A DNA stretch of 37,699 bases from positions 1-37,699 of the forward strand of contig CAJNBW010000010.1 of NCBI GenBank assembly GCA_905221105.1, in the 5' to 3' direction. Below are positions 7,838-16,653 of the stretch, piece after piece (the first letter of the stretch is position 1; the number at the start of each line of letters is the position of its first letter). This stretch comes from a bacterium (lineage in GTDB: Bacteria; Bacillota; Bacilli; Lactobacillales; Streptococcaceae). Position numbers and translations under genes: made by a program. Under the pieces are notes generated by a model. It was not told the DNA's origin. It saw only the letters and a list, made by a program, of their open reading frames with translations, and ran no database searches.

Positions 7838-7846
7838 TGTTATACT
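7838..7846 (+). promoter_or_regulatory. Extended -10 promoter of pcp
   Basis: TGTTATACT, 48 bases before the pcp ATG; the -35 is weak. Confidence 0.5.
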
Positions 7847-7893
7847 TGTTTTTAAGAAAAGAGTCTCATTGAATTGGTTGTAAGGAGTTGGAA

Positions 7894-8538
7894 ATGAAAG
7901 TATTAGTGACAGGTTTTGAGCCCTTTGGAGGGGAAAAGGTCAATCCAGCCTTGGAGGCCGTTAAAGATTTACCAGCTGAAATCCATGGTGCTGAGGTCCG
8001 TTGGCTAGAAGTGCCGACAGTCTTTCACAAATCGGCCCATGTATTGGAAGAAGAGATGAACTGTTATCAACCTGACTTTGTCCTTTGTATTGGCCAAGCA
8101 GGTGGAAGAACTAGCCTGACGCCTGAACGAGTGGCTATTAATCAAGATGATGCACGGATTCCTGATAATGAAGGAAATCAACCGATTGACCTTCCTATTC
8201 GCCCAGACGGTGCTCCGGCCTACTTTAGTAGTCTACCGATTAAAGCAATGGTTCAAGCTATAAAAAAAGAGGGCTTGCCGGCCTCTGTTTCCAATACGGC
8301 AGGGACTTTTGTCTGCAATCATTTGATGTATCAGGCTCTCTATTTGGTAGAAAAGAAATTTCCACATGTTAAGGCAGGTTTTATGCATATTCCTTATATG
8401 ATGGAACAGGTGGTGAATCGACCGACTACTCCAGCTATGAGTTTAGTGGATATTAGGCGGGGGATAGAATCGGCAATCGACGCCATGATAGAACATGGAG
8501 ATCAGGATCTCAAATTGGTAGGCGGAGAAACTCATTGA
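7894..8538 (+). CDS. pcp: Pyrrolidone-carboxylate peptidase (pyroglutamyl peptidase I)
   Basis: 214 residues, cytoplasmic cysteine peptidase of family C15. It removes N-terminal pyroglutamate from peptides. The catalytic triad is visible: E78 in [10 protein letters not shown]141 in [14 protein letters not shown], and H165 in KAGFMHIPY. The N-terminal [15 protein letters not shown] is the family signature. I chose ATG 7894, six bases after AAGGAG, over an upstream TTG. The gene is followed by a bidirectional hairpin and then a convergent membrane gene. Confidence 0.95.
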   Translation: MKVLVTGFEPFGGEKVNPALEAVKDLPAEIHGAEVRWLEVPTVFHKSAHVLEEEMNCYQPDFVLCIGQAGGRTSLTPERVAINQDDARIPDNEGNQPIDLPIRPDGAPAYFSSLPIKAMVQAIKKEGLPASVSNTAGTFVCNHLMYQALYLVEKKFPHVKAGFMHIPYMMEQVVNRPTTPAMSLVDIRRGIESAIDAMIEHGDQDLKLVGGETH

Positions 8539-8543
8539 TAGAA

Positions 8544-8573
8544 AAAAGCTTGAGGGAAAACCTTCAAGCTTTT
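8544..8573. terminator. Bidirectional terminator between pcp and the DUF975 gene
   Basis: A stem of at least 10 bp (AAAAGCTTGA/TCAAGCTTTT) with A and T tracts on opposite sides serves both convergent genes. The stop codon of the minus-strand gene lies inside the hairpin. Confidence 0.8.
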
Positions 8574-9421
8574 GGACGTTTTCGAGCTAGTACTGCTCGG
8601 TAAAAAATTATTTTATTGATTTGAATATAGGGAAGAAGTGAGAAACTAGCAATTCCAAAGGTAATCCAATTGAGGAAGTACCAAGGAAGGAGTTGTAAGT
8701 CTAGGACAAAACGCTGAAACTTGTAACCTTTCATTAGGAAACGGCTGGTTTTAAGGATTTGTCCTGGTTTGGCTTGTCCCAAGTCGAGAGTGTCACAGAG
8801 GAGAAATTCTACCTGCGAATAGGCATAGTATTGAGGAATATAGAGACTATTTCCGACAATCGTCAAGAAGACACTTGCTAGAAAGTAGAGACCAAAGGTC
8901 ATTAGGAAGCGTTCCGTTTCAACTGACGTGAGATCCAGATTGGGAAACTCGGGGTGAAGGACAATGAATTTCTTTGCTAGAAAGCTACTGTAAAAGAGGA
9001 AGTAAATCCCAAGCAAGCTAGGAATGCTCCATAAGAAGAGATAGAAGCGTTTGAGAAGGAGAGTCAAAAAGGTTTGTGAAAAGTGCTCTTCGCCAAAGAG
9101 TACGAGACTATTTTTGATGGATAGTTCTGTATCAGGATTCTTTATGAGTTTCAGAGTTGTATAAACTGAACTGGTTAGAAGTATTGTTCCGATAAAGGAG
9201 ACTAATAGAGGAAAAAGGTAGGCTTGGAATATATGACTAAGTACGCTTAAAAAGGGTTGTTCTAAAACACTCTCGTTGATGCGCTCTAAGGGATTGAGGA
9301 AGCCAGACAAGATGACCAGTATACTAGGTAAGAGATAGACGAGAAAGAGGCGGGGATTTTCAGCTTGAAATTGTCTGGCTTGCAGACGAATGGTTTTTAA
9401 ATCAATTTTTGGGTATTTCAT
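8564..9421 (-). CDS. DUF975 integral membrane protein
   Basis: 285 residues with about five or six membrane helices. The N-terminal KIDLKTIRLQARQFQAENPRLFLVYLLPSI resembles the DUF975 opening, where a short amphipathic stretch precedes the first helix. The function is unknown. The frame is open upstream to 9553, but I chose ATG 9421 because a minus-strand extended -10 (TGGTATAAT) ends exactly six bases upstream of it and any earlier start would lie inside or before the promoter. No Shine-Dalgarno sequence fits between, so the mRNA may be leaderless. The gene is divergent from tgt. Confidence 0.7.
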   Translation of the reverse strand: MKYPKIDLKTIRLQARQFQAENPRLFLVYLLPSILVILSGFLNPLERINESVLEQPFLSVLSHIFQAYLFPLLVSFIGTILLTSSVYTTLKLIKNPDTELSIKNSLVLFGEEHFSQTFLTLLLKRFYLFLWSIPSLLGIYFLFYSSFLAKKFIVLHPEFPNLDLTSVETERFLMTFGLYFLASVFLTIVGNSLYIPQYYAYSQVEFLLCDTLDLGQAKPGQILKTSRFLMKGYKFQRFVLDLQLLPWYFLNWITFGIASFSLLPYIQINKIIFYRAVLARKRPKA

Positions 9422-9427
9422 TCTCTC

Positions 9428-9436
9428 ATTATACCA
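9428..9436 (-). promoter_or_regulatory. DUF975 promoter, probably leaderless
   Basis: On the minus strand, TGGTATAAT (reads 9436 to 9428) is followed by GAGAGA and then the ATG at 9421. A start point seven bases past the -10 falls on the A of ATG. Confidence 0.6.
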
Positions 9437-9442
9437 TAGTTC

Positions 9443-9471
9443 GTGACAGTTCCAGCTTTTTTTGATAAAAT
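9443..9471 (+). promoter_or_regulatory. tgt promoter
   Basis: -35 GTGACA (9443-9448), a 17-base spacer, and -10 TAAAAT (9466-9471) preceded by TGA, an extended -10. It overlaps the back of the divergent DUF975 promoter, so the two may compete. Confidence 0.7.
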
Positions 9472-9501
9472 CATACAGTATGCCCTTAGGCATAAAGTAT
9501 G
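9472..9501. promoter_or_regulatory. Paired palindromes at the tgt start point
   Basis: CATACAGTATG (9472-9482) and CATAAAGTATG (9491-9501) are near-identical 11-bp palindromes 19 bp apart, about two helical turns, directly after the -10. They also allow a nested hairpin around TATGCC-CTTA-GGCATA (9479-9494). The arrangement suggests tandem operators for an unknown regulator. Confidence 0.45.
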
Positions 9502-9503
9502 AA

Positions 9504-9522
9504 CTGGGACTGTTTTTCCCAG
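9504..9522 (+). promoter_or_regulatory. Leader hairpin before the tgt ribosome-binding site
   Basis: A perfect 6-bp stem CTGGGA/TCCCAG with a 7-base loop ends six bases before the GGAGG of tgt (9528-9532). It could influence ribosome access. Confidence 0.4.
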
Positions 9523-9534
9523 CTTCGGAGGTAA

Positions 9535-10680
<1,146 letters not shown>

Positions 10681-10700
10681 AATGGAATGGATATAAGCTA

Positions 10701-10730
10701 AAAATCCTAAGTTTTCTCTTAGGATTTTTC
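10701..10730 (+). terminator. Terminator after tgt
   Basis: An 11-bp perfect stem AAAATCCTAAG/CTTAGGATTTT (10701-10711 with 10718-10728) and a T run. Confidence 0.9.
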
Positions 10731-10780
10731 TTCTTTTTTTGATAGAATAAGGTGTACAATGAAAGGAAGAATAAACTCGT

Positions 10781-12598
10781 ATGCGCATTAAATGGTTTTC
10801 CTTGATTAGGATTACAGGTTTACTTTTGGTACTCTTGTATCATTTCTTTCAGACGATCTTTCCTGGAGGATTTTTCGGGGTAGATGTCTTTTTCACATTT
10901 TCAGGATTCCTGATTACGGCTCTACTCATCGAAGAATTTTCTAAAAACCATGAGATTGATTTGGTAGGATTTTTTAGGAGACGCTTTTATCGGATTGTGC
11001 CACCTGTGGTTTTGATGGTCTTGGTGACCATGCCTTTTACTTTTTTGGTTCGCCAAGATTATGTGGCTGGAATTGGGGGTCAGATTGCGGGTGTCTTAGG
11101 TTTTATGACTAACTTCTATGAACTCCTAACAGGTGGGAGTTATGAATCTCAGTTCATTCCTCATTTGTTTGTTCATAATTGGAGCTTGGCTGTTGAGGTG
11201 CACTACTATATTCTTTGGGGATTGGCAGTTTGGTTCTTATCTAAGCAGTCGAAATCAAATGGTCAGTTGAGAGGGATGGTTTTTCTTTTATCGGCTGCTG
11301 CCTTCTTGATCAGCTTCTTCTCCATGTTTATTGGTAGTTTTCTAGTAACTTCTTATTCCTCTGTTTATTTCTCCAGCTTAACTCATGTCTATCCATTCTT
11401 TTTGGGAAGTGTGTTAGCAACTATCGTAGGCGTTCGTCAGACAACTTCTTTAGTTAAGCAGTTGGATAAAATCTGGGATTTACGAAAGACTTTGGTAGTT
11501 TTTGGAGGAGGATTTGCTTTCCTAGTTCTTTTGACCTTCTTTGTCAAATTCACCTATCTCTTTGCCTATCTCATCGGCTTCTTGCTTGCCAGTCTTGCAG
11601 CCCTTGCCATGATTCTGGCAGCGCGTGTCTTACATGAAAAGACTCCTAACGTACAGGAGCCAAAGATGATTAACTTTTTAGCAGATACTAGCTATGCAGT
11701 TTATCTCTTCCATTGGCCTTTCTATATCATTTTCTCGCAGTTGACATCAAATCTTCTTGCTGTCTTACTGACTTTGATTTTTTCTTATGGATTTGCCAGC
11801 CTATCATTTTATATGTTGGAACCTTGGATTGCAGGAAAGAACACACCTATTATACAAACTCTTCGTCCCCTGCCTTATATCCATACAATCCTTGCAGCAA
11901 GTACAGGTATCTTGACCTTCATTGTCTTCTTAGTGACCTTGTTGGCGCCACAAGTCGGAGCTTTTGAGACAGACTTAACTGTCAATGGTTTGAAGCAAGC
12001 CGCGACCAATATTGGGCAGACCAAGGTAATGGCAGAGCGGGCAGATGCAAATAGTTTGGGAATTGCTGATGGTACTATGCTAATTGGTGACTCAGTGGCT
12101 CTAAGGGCCAATACAGCTCTACAGACAGCTCTTCCTGGAGCACAGATTAATGCGCAGGTCAGCAGAACAACCAAGACTGCCAATGAAATTATGCTCAACA
12201 ATAGCCAGAATAAATTTTTACCTAAGATGGTGGTCATTGCAACTGGGGTGAATAATCCTGAAAATTACAAGGAAGACTGGGACAGTATCGTGAAAAATCT
12301 TCCTAAGGGACACCATATGGTTTTGGTGACTCCTTATGAGGGAGATAAGACAAAAGAGACCTACGCTATCGTTGAGAAGGCTGCTGCCTATATGAGAGAA
12401 TTGGCAGAGAAGACACCTTACATCACGATAGCCGATTGGAATCAAGCTGCTAAGGAACATCCAGAGATCTGGACAGGAACAGACCAAGTCCACTTCGGAA
12501 GCGACAACAGTAAAATTGAAGCAGGAGCAAAATTGTATGCAGATACCATTGCCACAGCCTTGCAAACAGCTCAAGACAAACCAGTCAAATCAAAATAA
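10781..12598 (+). CDS. OatA-like membrane O-acetyltransferase
   Basis: 605 residues. An acyltransferase-3 membrane domain of about 10-11 helices (1-390) has the key histidine H21 in LLYHFF, FFGVDVFFTFSGFLI (31-45) and FFRRRFYRIVPP (64-75). It is followed by an extracytoplasmic SGNH esterase-like domain (about 425-592) with GDS (S438), GVNN (N491) and the D568-x2-H571 pair. This two-part design is that of OatA/Adr proteins, which acetylate the C6 hydroxyl of wall N-acetylmuramic acid and give lysozyme resistance. Another envelope glycan as acceptor cannot be excluded. It is monocistronic; its promoter is weakly defined (TACAAT at 10755). Confidence 0.85.
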   Translation: MRIKWFSLIRITGLLLVLLYHFFQTIFPGGFFGVDVFFTFSGFLITALLIEEFSKNHEIDLVGFFRRRFYRIVPPVVLMVLVTMPFTFLVRQDYVAGIGGQIAGVLGFMTNFYELLTGGSYESQFIPHLFVHNWSLAVEVHYYILWGLAVWFLSKQSKSNGQLRGMVFLLSAAAFLISFFSMFIGSFLVTSYSSVYFSSLTHVYPFFLGSVLATIVGVRQTTSLVKQLDKIWDLRKTLVVFGGGFAFLVLLTFFVKFTYLFAYLIGFLLASLAALAMILAARVLHEKTPNVQEPKMINFLADTSYAVYLFHWPFYIIFSQLTSNLLAVLLTLIFSYGFASLSFYMLEPWIAGKNTPIIQTLRPLPYIHTILAASTGILTFIVFLVTLLAPQVGAFETDLTVNGLKQAATNIGQTKVMAERADANSLGIADGTMLIGDSVALRANTALQTALPGAQINAQVSRTTKTANEIMLNNSQNKFLPKMVVIATGVNNPENYKEDWDSIVKNLPKGHHMVLVTPYEGDKTKETYAIVEKAAAYMRELAEKTPYITIADWNQAAKEHPEIWTGTDQVHFGSDNSKIEAGAKLYADTIATALQTAQDKPVKSK

Positions 12599-12612
12599 CG
12601 TGTATTTAAAAG

Positions 12613-12640
12613 AAAAGAGTTGGAGAAATCCAGCTCTTTT
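12613..12640. terminator. Hairpin after the acyltransferase gene
   Basis: A 12-bp stem with one wobble (AAAAGAGTTGGA/TCCAGCTCTTTT), followed by only a short T run and then AAAA. It is probably a terminator in either direction. Confidence 0.6.
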
Positions 12641-12656
12641 AAAATATCTTTAGAAA

Positions 12657-12671
12657 ATAGGTCTATACCAT
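12657..12671. promoter_or_regulatory. NagR-type (GntR/HutC) operator before nagA
   Basis: TAGGTCTATACCAT contains GGTCTATACC, close to the GGTCTAGACC/GGTATAGACC core bound by NagR-like GntR regulators of amino-sugar genes. It touches the -35 of nagA (TTTACA from 12671), a position suited to repression. Confidence 0.6.
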
Positions 12672-12699
12672 TTACAAATGAATCAGAAAGGTTTATAAT
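12671..12699 (+). promoter_or_regulatory. nagA promoter
   Basis: -35 TTTACA (12671-12676), a 17-base spacer, and -10 TATAAT (12694-12699). Confidence 0.85.
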
Positions 12700-12749
12700 G
12701 TAATTGACATAATAAATATCAAAAGTAATCTTTTAAGGAGGTCATTATT

Positions 12750-13901
12750 ATGCCTAATTACGTTAAAGCGGATCAGTTTTTCTATCCATTTGGCATTCGT
12801 CGCGGTGGGTACTTAGAACTTGTTGATGGCAAATTTGGGAAACATGTGGATCAAATTCCTGAAGGAGCAGAGGTTCTTGACTATACTGGTTATAGCATTG
12901 CACCAGGTCTTGTGGATACTCATATTCATGGATATGCAGGTGTAGATGTGATGGACAACAACATTGAAGGTACATTGCATACTATGAGTGAAGGACTTCT
13001 TAGTACCGGTGTTACCAGTTTCTTGCCCACAACTTTAACAGCCACTTATGAGCAATTGCTTGCAGTCACTGAAAATCTTGGAAACCATTATAAAGAAGCA
13101 ACAGGTGCTAAGATTCGTGGGATTTATTATGAAGGTCCATATTTCACAGAAACTTTTAAGGGGGCACAAAATCCAACTTATATGAGAGACCCGGGTGTTG
13201 AGGAGTTTCATTCTTGGCAGGATGCTGCAAAAGGGATGCTAAATAAAATCGCTATTGCACCAGAACGTGATGGGGTGGAAGATTTTGTACGTACTATTAC
13301 AGGTGAAGGTGTGACAGTTGCACTTGGACACTCAGATGCGACATTTGAACAAGCTAAGAAGGCAGTTGATGCTGGAGCGAGCGTTTGGGTGCATGCCTAC
13401 AATGGCATGCGTGGGTTGACTCACCGCGAACTAGGTATGGTAGGAGCTATGTATGAGCTCCCACATACTTACGCAGAATTGATTTGTGATGGTTATCACG
13501 TAGATCCAAAAGCTTGTGAGATTTTACTTAAGCAAAAGGGGACAGAAAACATCGCTCTTATTACGGACTGTATGACAGCTGGTGGGCTTGAAGACGGTGA
13601 CTATATGTTGGGAGAATTCCCTGTTGTAGTAGCAAATGGAACTGCACGTCTCAAATCTACTGGTAATTTGGCAGGTTCTATCCTCAAACTCAAAGATGGT
13701 ATGAGAAATGTAGTCGAGTGGGGTATTGCGAATCCGCATGAAGCAGTCATGATGGCCAGCCTCAACCCAGCTAAATCTGTCCATATCGATGATGTCTGTG
13801 GACAAATCCGTGAAGGATATGACGCCGACTTTATCGTACTAGATAAAGATTTGGAATTGGTAGCAACCTACCTAGACGGTGTGAAACGTTATCAAGCATA
13901 A
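12750..13901 (+). CDS. nagA: N-acetylglucosamine-6-phosphate deacetylase
   Basis: 383 residues, cytoplasmic amidohydrolase. It removes the acetyl group from GlcNAc-6-phosphate, giving glucosamine-6-phosphate for glycolysis or wall synthesis. Signatures: APGLVDTHIHGYAGVD with the HxH pair, the metal-binding glutamate in YYEGPYFTETFKGAQNP, GHSDATFEQA, the HAYNGM loop, and the catalytic aspartate region LITDCMTAGG. Start ATG 12750 has AAGGAGG nine bases upstream. The upstream NagR-like site suggests induction by amino sugars. It is monocistronic with a terminator. Confidence 0.96.
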   Translation: MPNYVKADQFFYPFGIRRGGYLELVDGKFGKHVDQIPEGAEVLDYTGYSIAPGLVDTHIHGYAGVDVMDNNIEGTLHTMSEGLLSTGVTSFLPTTLTATYEQLLAVTENLGNHYKEATGAKIRGIYYEGPYFTETFKGAQNPTYMRDPGVEEFHSWQDAAKGMLNKIAIAPERDGVEDFVRTITGEGVTVALGHSDATFEQAKKAVDAGASVWVHAYNGMRGLTHRELGMVGAMYELPHTYAELICDGYHVDPKACEILLKQKGTENIALITDCMTAGGLEDGDYMLGEFPVVVANGTARLKSTGNLAGSILKLKDGMRNVVEWGIANPHEAVMMASLNPAKSVHIDDVCGQIREGYDADFIVLDKDLELVATYLDGVKRYQA

Positions 13902-13906
13902 GAGAG

Positions 13907-13940
13907 AAAGCAGAAGTTAGAGACTAGCTTCTGCTTTTTT
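13907..13940 (+). terminator. Terminator after nagA
   Basis: A 10-bp perfect stem AAAGCAGAAG/CTTCTGCTTT (13907-13916 with 13928-13937) followed by T. Confidence 0.9.
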
Positions 13941-13951
13941 ATGTATGGTAC

Positions 13952-13963
13952 TTTACCGGTAAA
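13952..13963. promoter_or_regulatory. AdcR-like palindrome upstream of adh
   Basis: TTTACCGGTAAA is a perfect 12-bp palindrome, agreeing at 10 of 12 positions with the AdcR zinc-regulator box (TTAACYRGTTAA). It lies about 70 bp before the predicted start point, a position that suits activation. I recall a zinc-dependent adh being activated by AdcR in pneumococcus; I cannot check it here. Confidence 0.5.
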
Positions 13964-13992
13964 TAAAAAAGTTAAAAAAATCACAAAAAAGC

Positions 13993-14021
13993 TTGAACAA
14001 ACAAATGAAAGAGCTTACAAT
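13993..14021 (+). promoter_or_regulatory. adh promoter
   Basis: -35 TTGAAC (13993-13998), a 17-base spacer, and -10 TACAAT (14016-14021). Confidence 0.7.
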
Positions 14022-14063
14022 TATATTATAAATAGTACAAATAAAAAAACGGAGGAGTGCTTT

Positions 14064-15122
14064 ATGAAAGCCTATACTTATGTTAAACCAGGACTTGCTT
14101 CTTTTGTTGATGTAGACAAACCAGTGCTTCGCAAGCCAACAGACGCTATTGTGCGTATCGTAAAAACCACTATTTGTGGAACAGACCTCCATATTATCAA
14201 AGGGGATGTTCCTGCTTGCCAAAGTGGTACCATTCTCGGTCACGAAGGGATTGGGATTGTTGAAGAAGTTGGAGAAGGAGTTTCTAACTTCAAAAAAGGC
14301 GACAAGGTTTTGATTTCTTGTGTCTGTGCCTGTGGTAAATGCTACTACTGTAAAAAAGGAATTTATGCTCACTGTGAAGACGAAGGGGGCTGGATTTTCG
14401 GTCACTTGATTGATGGTATGCAGGCTGAATATCTACGTGTCCCTCATGCAGATAACACTCTTTACCATACTCCAGAAGACTTGTCAGATGAAGCCTTGGT
14501 TATGCTATCAGACATTCTACCTACTGGATATGAAATTGGTGTCTTGAAAGGGAAAGTAGAACCTGGTTGTAGTGTAGCCATTATTGGTTCAGGTCCAGTT
14601 GGATTGGCTGCTCTTTTGACAGCTCAGTTCTACTCACCAGCCAAATTGATTATGGTGGACTTAGACGATAACCGCTTGGAAACTGCTTTATCATTCGGTG
14701 CGACTCATAAGGTTAATTCTTCAGACCCTGAAAAAGCCATTAAAGAAATTTATGATTTGACAGATGGTCGTGGTGTAGATGTTGCTATCGAAGCTGTTGG
14801 TATTCCTGCAACATTTGATTTATGTCAAAAGATTATCGGTGTAGACGGAACAGTTGCCAACTGTGGTGTACATGGTAAACCAGTTGAATTCGATTTGGAC
14901 AAACTTTGGATTCGCAACATCAATGTAACAACTGGTTTGGTATCTACAAATACCACTCCACAATTGTTGAAAGCACTTGAAAGTCATAAGATTGAACCAG
15001 AAAAATTGGTAACTCATTATTTCAAACTAAGTGAAATTGAAAAAGCCTATGAAGTCTTCGGTAAGGCAGCAGACCACCATGCCATTAAGGTCATTATCGA
15101 AAACGATATTTCTGAAGCTTAA
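14064..15122 (+). CDS. Zinc-dependent alcohol dehydrogenase (MDR family)
   Basis: 352 residues, cytoplasmic. The catalytic zinc ligands are Cys in TTICGTDLH and His in LGHEGIG. The structural zinc cysteines are CVCACGKCYYCKKGIYAHC. The Rossmann motif is AIIGSGPVGLAA and VDLDDNR near its end suggests NAD(H) preference. It oxidises or reduces an alcohol/aldehyde pair; the physiological substrate is unknown. I start it at ATG 14064 with GGAGGAG seven bases upstream. The frame is open back to 13941, but that stretch is AT-rich non-coding DNA carrying the promoter. Confidence 0.9.
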   Translation: MKAYTYVKPGLASFVDVDKPVLRKPTDAIVRIVKTTICGTDLHIIKGDVPACQSGTILGHEGIGIVEEVGEGVSNFKKGDKVLISCVCACGKCYYCKKGIYAHCEDEGGWIFGHLIDGMQAEYLRVPHADNTLYHTPEDLSDEALVMLSDILPTGYEIGVLKGKVEPGCSVAIIGSGPVGLAALLTAQFYSPAKLIMVDLDDNRLETALSFGATHKVNSSDPEKAIKEIYDLTDGRGVDVAIEAVGIPATFDLCQKIIGVDGTVANCGVHGKPVEFDLDKLWIRNINVTTGLVSTNTTPQLLKALESHKIEPEKLVTHYFKLSEIEKAYEVFGKAADHHAIKVIIENDISEA

Positions 15123-15156
15123 GAAGTAAAAAGTTTTTACCATATAAGCAAATAGA

Positions 15157-15190
15157 AATTCAGTCATCCATCAGATGGCTGGATTTTTTA
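15157..15190 (+). terminator. Terminator after adh
   Basis: A 12-pair stem with wobbles (AATTCAGTCATC/GATGGCTGGATT), a 5-base loop, then T. Confidence 0.85.
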
Positions 15191-15268
15191 TCAAAAAATT
15201 AAGAAATGAGCATATTTCTTTCCTTGTTTGGCGGAATTGGTTATAATATACGGTACAGAGGAATGAAT

Positions 15269-15634
15269 ATGTATCGTGTTATAGAAATGTACGGAGATTT
15301 TGAACCGTGGTGGTTCTTAGAAGGTTGGGAAGAAGATATTGTAGCGAGTAAGATATTTGACCAGTATTATGATGCTCTCAAATATTACAAAACTTGCTGG
15401 TTTAGATTGGAACAAGAATCCCCTCTTTATAAAAGCAGAAGCGACTTGATGACCATTTTTTGGGATCCAGAAGACCAACGCTGGTGCGATGAATGTGATG
15501 AGTACTTACAACAATACCATTCTTTGGCTCTTTTACAGGATGAGCAGGTTATTCCAGATGAAAAACTACGCCCAGGCTATGAAAAACAAACCGGTCAGGA
15601 AAGGCATCGTTCTTGCCGTATGAAATTAAAATAG
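15269..15634 (+). CDS. DUF1033 family protein
   Basis: 121 residues, cytoplasmic, very rich in aromatic residues (EPWWFLEGWEEDIV near the N-terminus). It matches the DUF1033 family of lactic acid bacteria; the function is unknown. I chose ATG 15269 because AGAGGA lies about seven bases upstream; an ATG at 15263 is too close to it. A TATAAT at 15242-15247 is the likely -10. Cysteines cluster in WCDECDEYL. It lies just upstream of the comG operon, as I remember for pneumococcus, but a terminator separates them. Confidence 0.75.
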   Translation: MYRVIEMYGDFEPWWFLEGWEEDIVASKIFDQYYDALKYYKTCWFRLEQESPLYKSRSDLMTIFWDPEDQRWCDECDEYLQQYHSLALLQDEQVIPDEKLRPGYEKQTGQERHRSCRMKLK

Positions 15635-15637
15635 AGA

Positions 15638-15668
15638 AAAAGTAACTTTTTTTGGAGTTGCTTTTTTA
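15638..15668 (+). terminator. Terminator before the comG operon
   Basis: A 9-bp stem AAAAGTAAC/GTTGCTTTT with one wobble, followed by a long T-rich tract. The T-rich tract may also serve the SigX promoter just downstream. Confidence 0.7.
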
Positions 15669-15683
15669 TTTTTTCCAACTCTT

Positions 15684-15691
15684 TGCGAATA
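15684..15691 (+). promoter_or_regulatory. Cin-box (SigX/ComX promoter) of comG
   Basis: TGCGAATA differs by one base from the late-competence consensus TACGAATA. It sits 28 bases before the comGA ATG, behind a T-rich stretch, and no ordinary TATAAT promoter is near. Expression is therefore expected only during competence. Confidence 0.85.
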
Positions 15692-15711
15692 GTATAGGTG
15701 AGGAGGTAAGT

Positions 15712-16653
15712 ATGGTTCAAGAAATTGCACAAGAAATCATTCGTTCGGCCCGGAAAAAAGGGGCGCAGGATATTTATTTTGTCCCTAAGCTCGACGCCTA
15801 TGAGCTTCATATGAGGGTAGGAGACGAGCGTTGTAAAATTGGTTGTTATGATTTTGAAAAATTTGCGGCCGTCATCAGTCATTTCAAGTTTGTAGCGGGT
15901 ATGAACGTAGGGGAAAAGCGACGTAGTCAGCTAGGTTCCTGTGATTATGAATATGACGATAAGATGGCGTCCCTACGTTTATCTACCGTAGGCGATTATC
16001 GAGGTCATGAGAGTTTAGTTATTCGCTTGTTGCACGATGAGGAGCAGGATTTGCATTTTTGGTTTCAGGATATTGAAGAACTGGGCAAGCAGTACAGGCA
16101 AAGGGGACTCTATCTTTTTGCTGGTCCGGTCGGCAGTGGCAAGACTACCCTGATGCATGAATTGGCCAAGTCCCTTTTTAAAGGGCAACAGGTCATGTCT
16201 ATTGAAGATCCGGTAGAAATCAAACAAGAGGATATGTTACAGTTGCAGTTGAATGAAGCAATCGGACTAACCTATGAAAATCTCATCAAACTTTCCTTGC
16301 GTCATCGTCCTGATCTCTTGATTATCGGAGAAATTCGGGACAGCGAGACAGCGCGTGCAGTGGTCAGAGCCAGTTTGACAGGGGCAACAGTCTTTTCAAC
16401 CATTCATGCCAAGAGTATTCGAGGTGTTTATGAACGCCTGCTGGAGTTGGGTGTGAGTAAGGAGGAATTAGCAGTCGTTCTACAAGGAGTCTGCTACCAG
16501 AGATTAATCGGGGGAGGAGGAATCGTTGACTTTGCAAACAAAGACTATCAAGAACACCAGCCAACTAGTTGGAATGCGCAGATTGACCAGCTTCTTAAAG
16601 ATGGACATATCACAAGCCTTCAGGCTGAAACGGAAAAAATTAGCTACAGCTAA
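15712..16653 (+). CDS. comGA: Competence pseudopilus assembly ATPase ComGA
   Basis: 313 residues, cytoplasmic face of the membrane. It powers assembly of the transformation pseudopilus. Walker A is GPVGSGKTT (138-146), the Asp box is VMSIEDPVE, Walker B is RPDLLIIGEIRD, and the His box is TGATVFSTIHAKS. It lacks the long N-terminal domain of Gram-negative PilB, as usual for ComGA. Start ATG 15712 follows AGGAGG at 15701-15706; the frame is open to 15652 but that part holds the promoter. Called cglA in pneumococcus. It overlaps comGB by 53 bases. Confidence 0.96.
   Translation: MVQEIAQEIIRSARKKGAQDIYFVPKLDAYELHMRVGDERCKIGCYDFEKFAAVISHFKFVAGMNVGEKRRSQLGSCDYEYDDKMASLRLSTVGDYRGHESLVIRLLHDEEQDLHFWFQDIEELGKQYRQRGLYLFAGPVGSGKTTLMHELAKSLFKGQQVMSIEDPVEIKQEDMLQLQLNEAIGLTYENLIKLSLRHRPDLLIIGEIRDSETARAVVRASLTGATVFSTIHAKSIRGVYERLLELGVSKEELAVVLQGVCYQRLIGGGGIVDFANKDYQEHQPTSWNAQIDQLLKDGHITSLQAETEKISYS

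Noticed and set aside
9504..9522. A preQ1 riboswitch before tgt
   Set aside because: The hairpin is too simple and lacks the A-rich tail and conserved loop bases of preQ1 classes that I know.
13941..14063. A 41-residue N-terminal extension of the zinc alcohol dehydrogenase
   Set aside because: It starts at the nagA terminator, is very lysine/asparagine rich, and contains the adh promoter; GGAGGAG marks ATG 14064.
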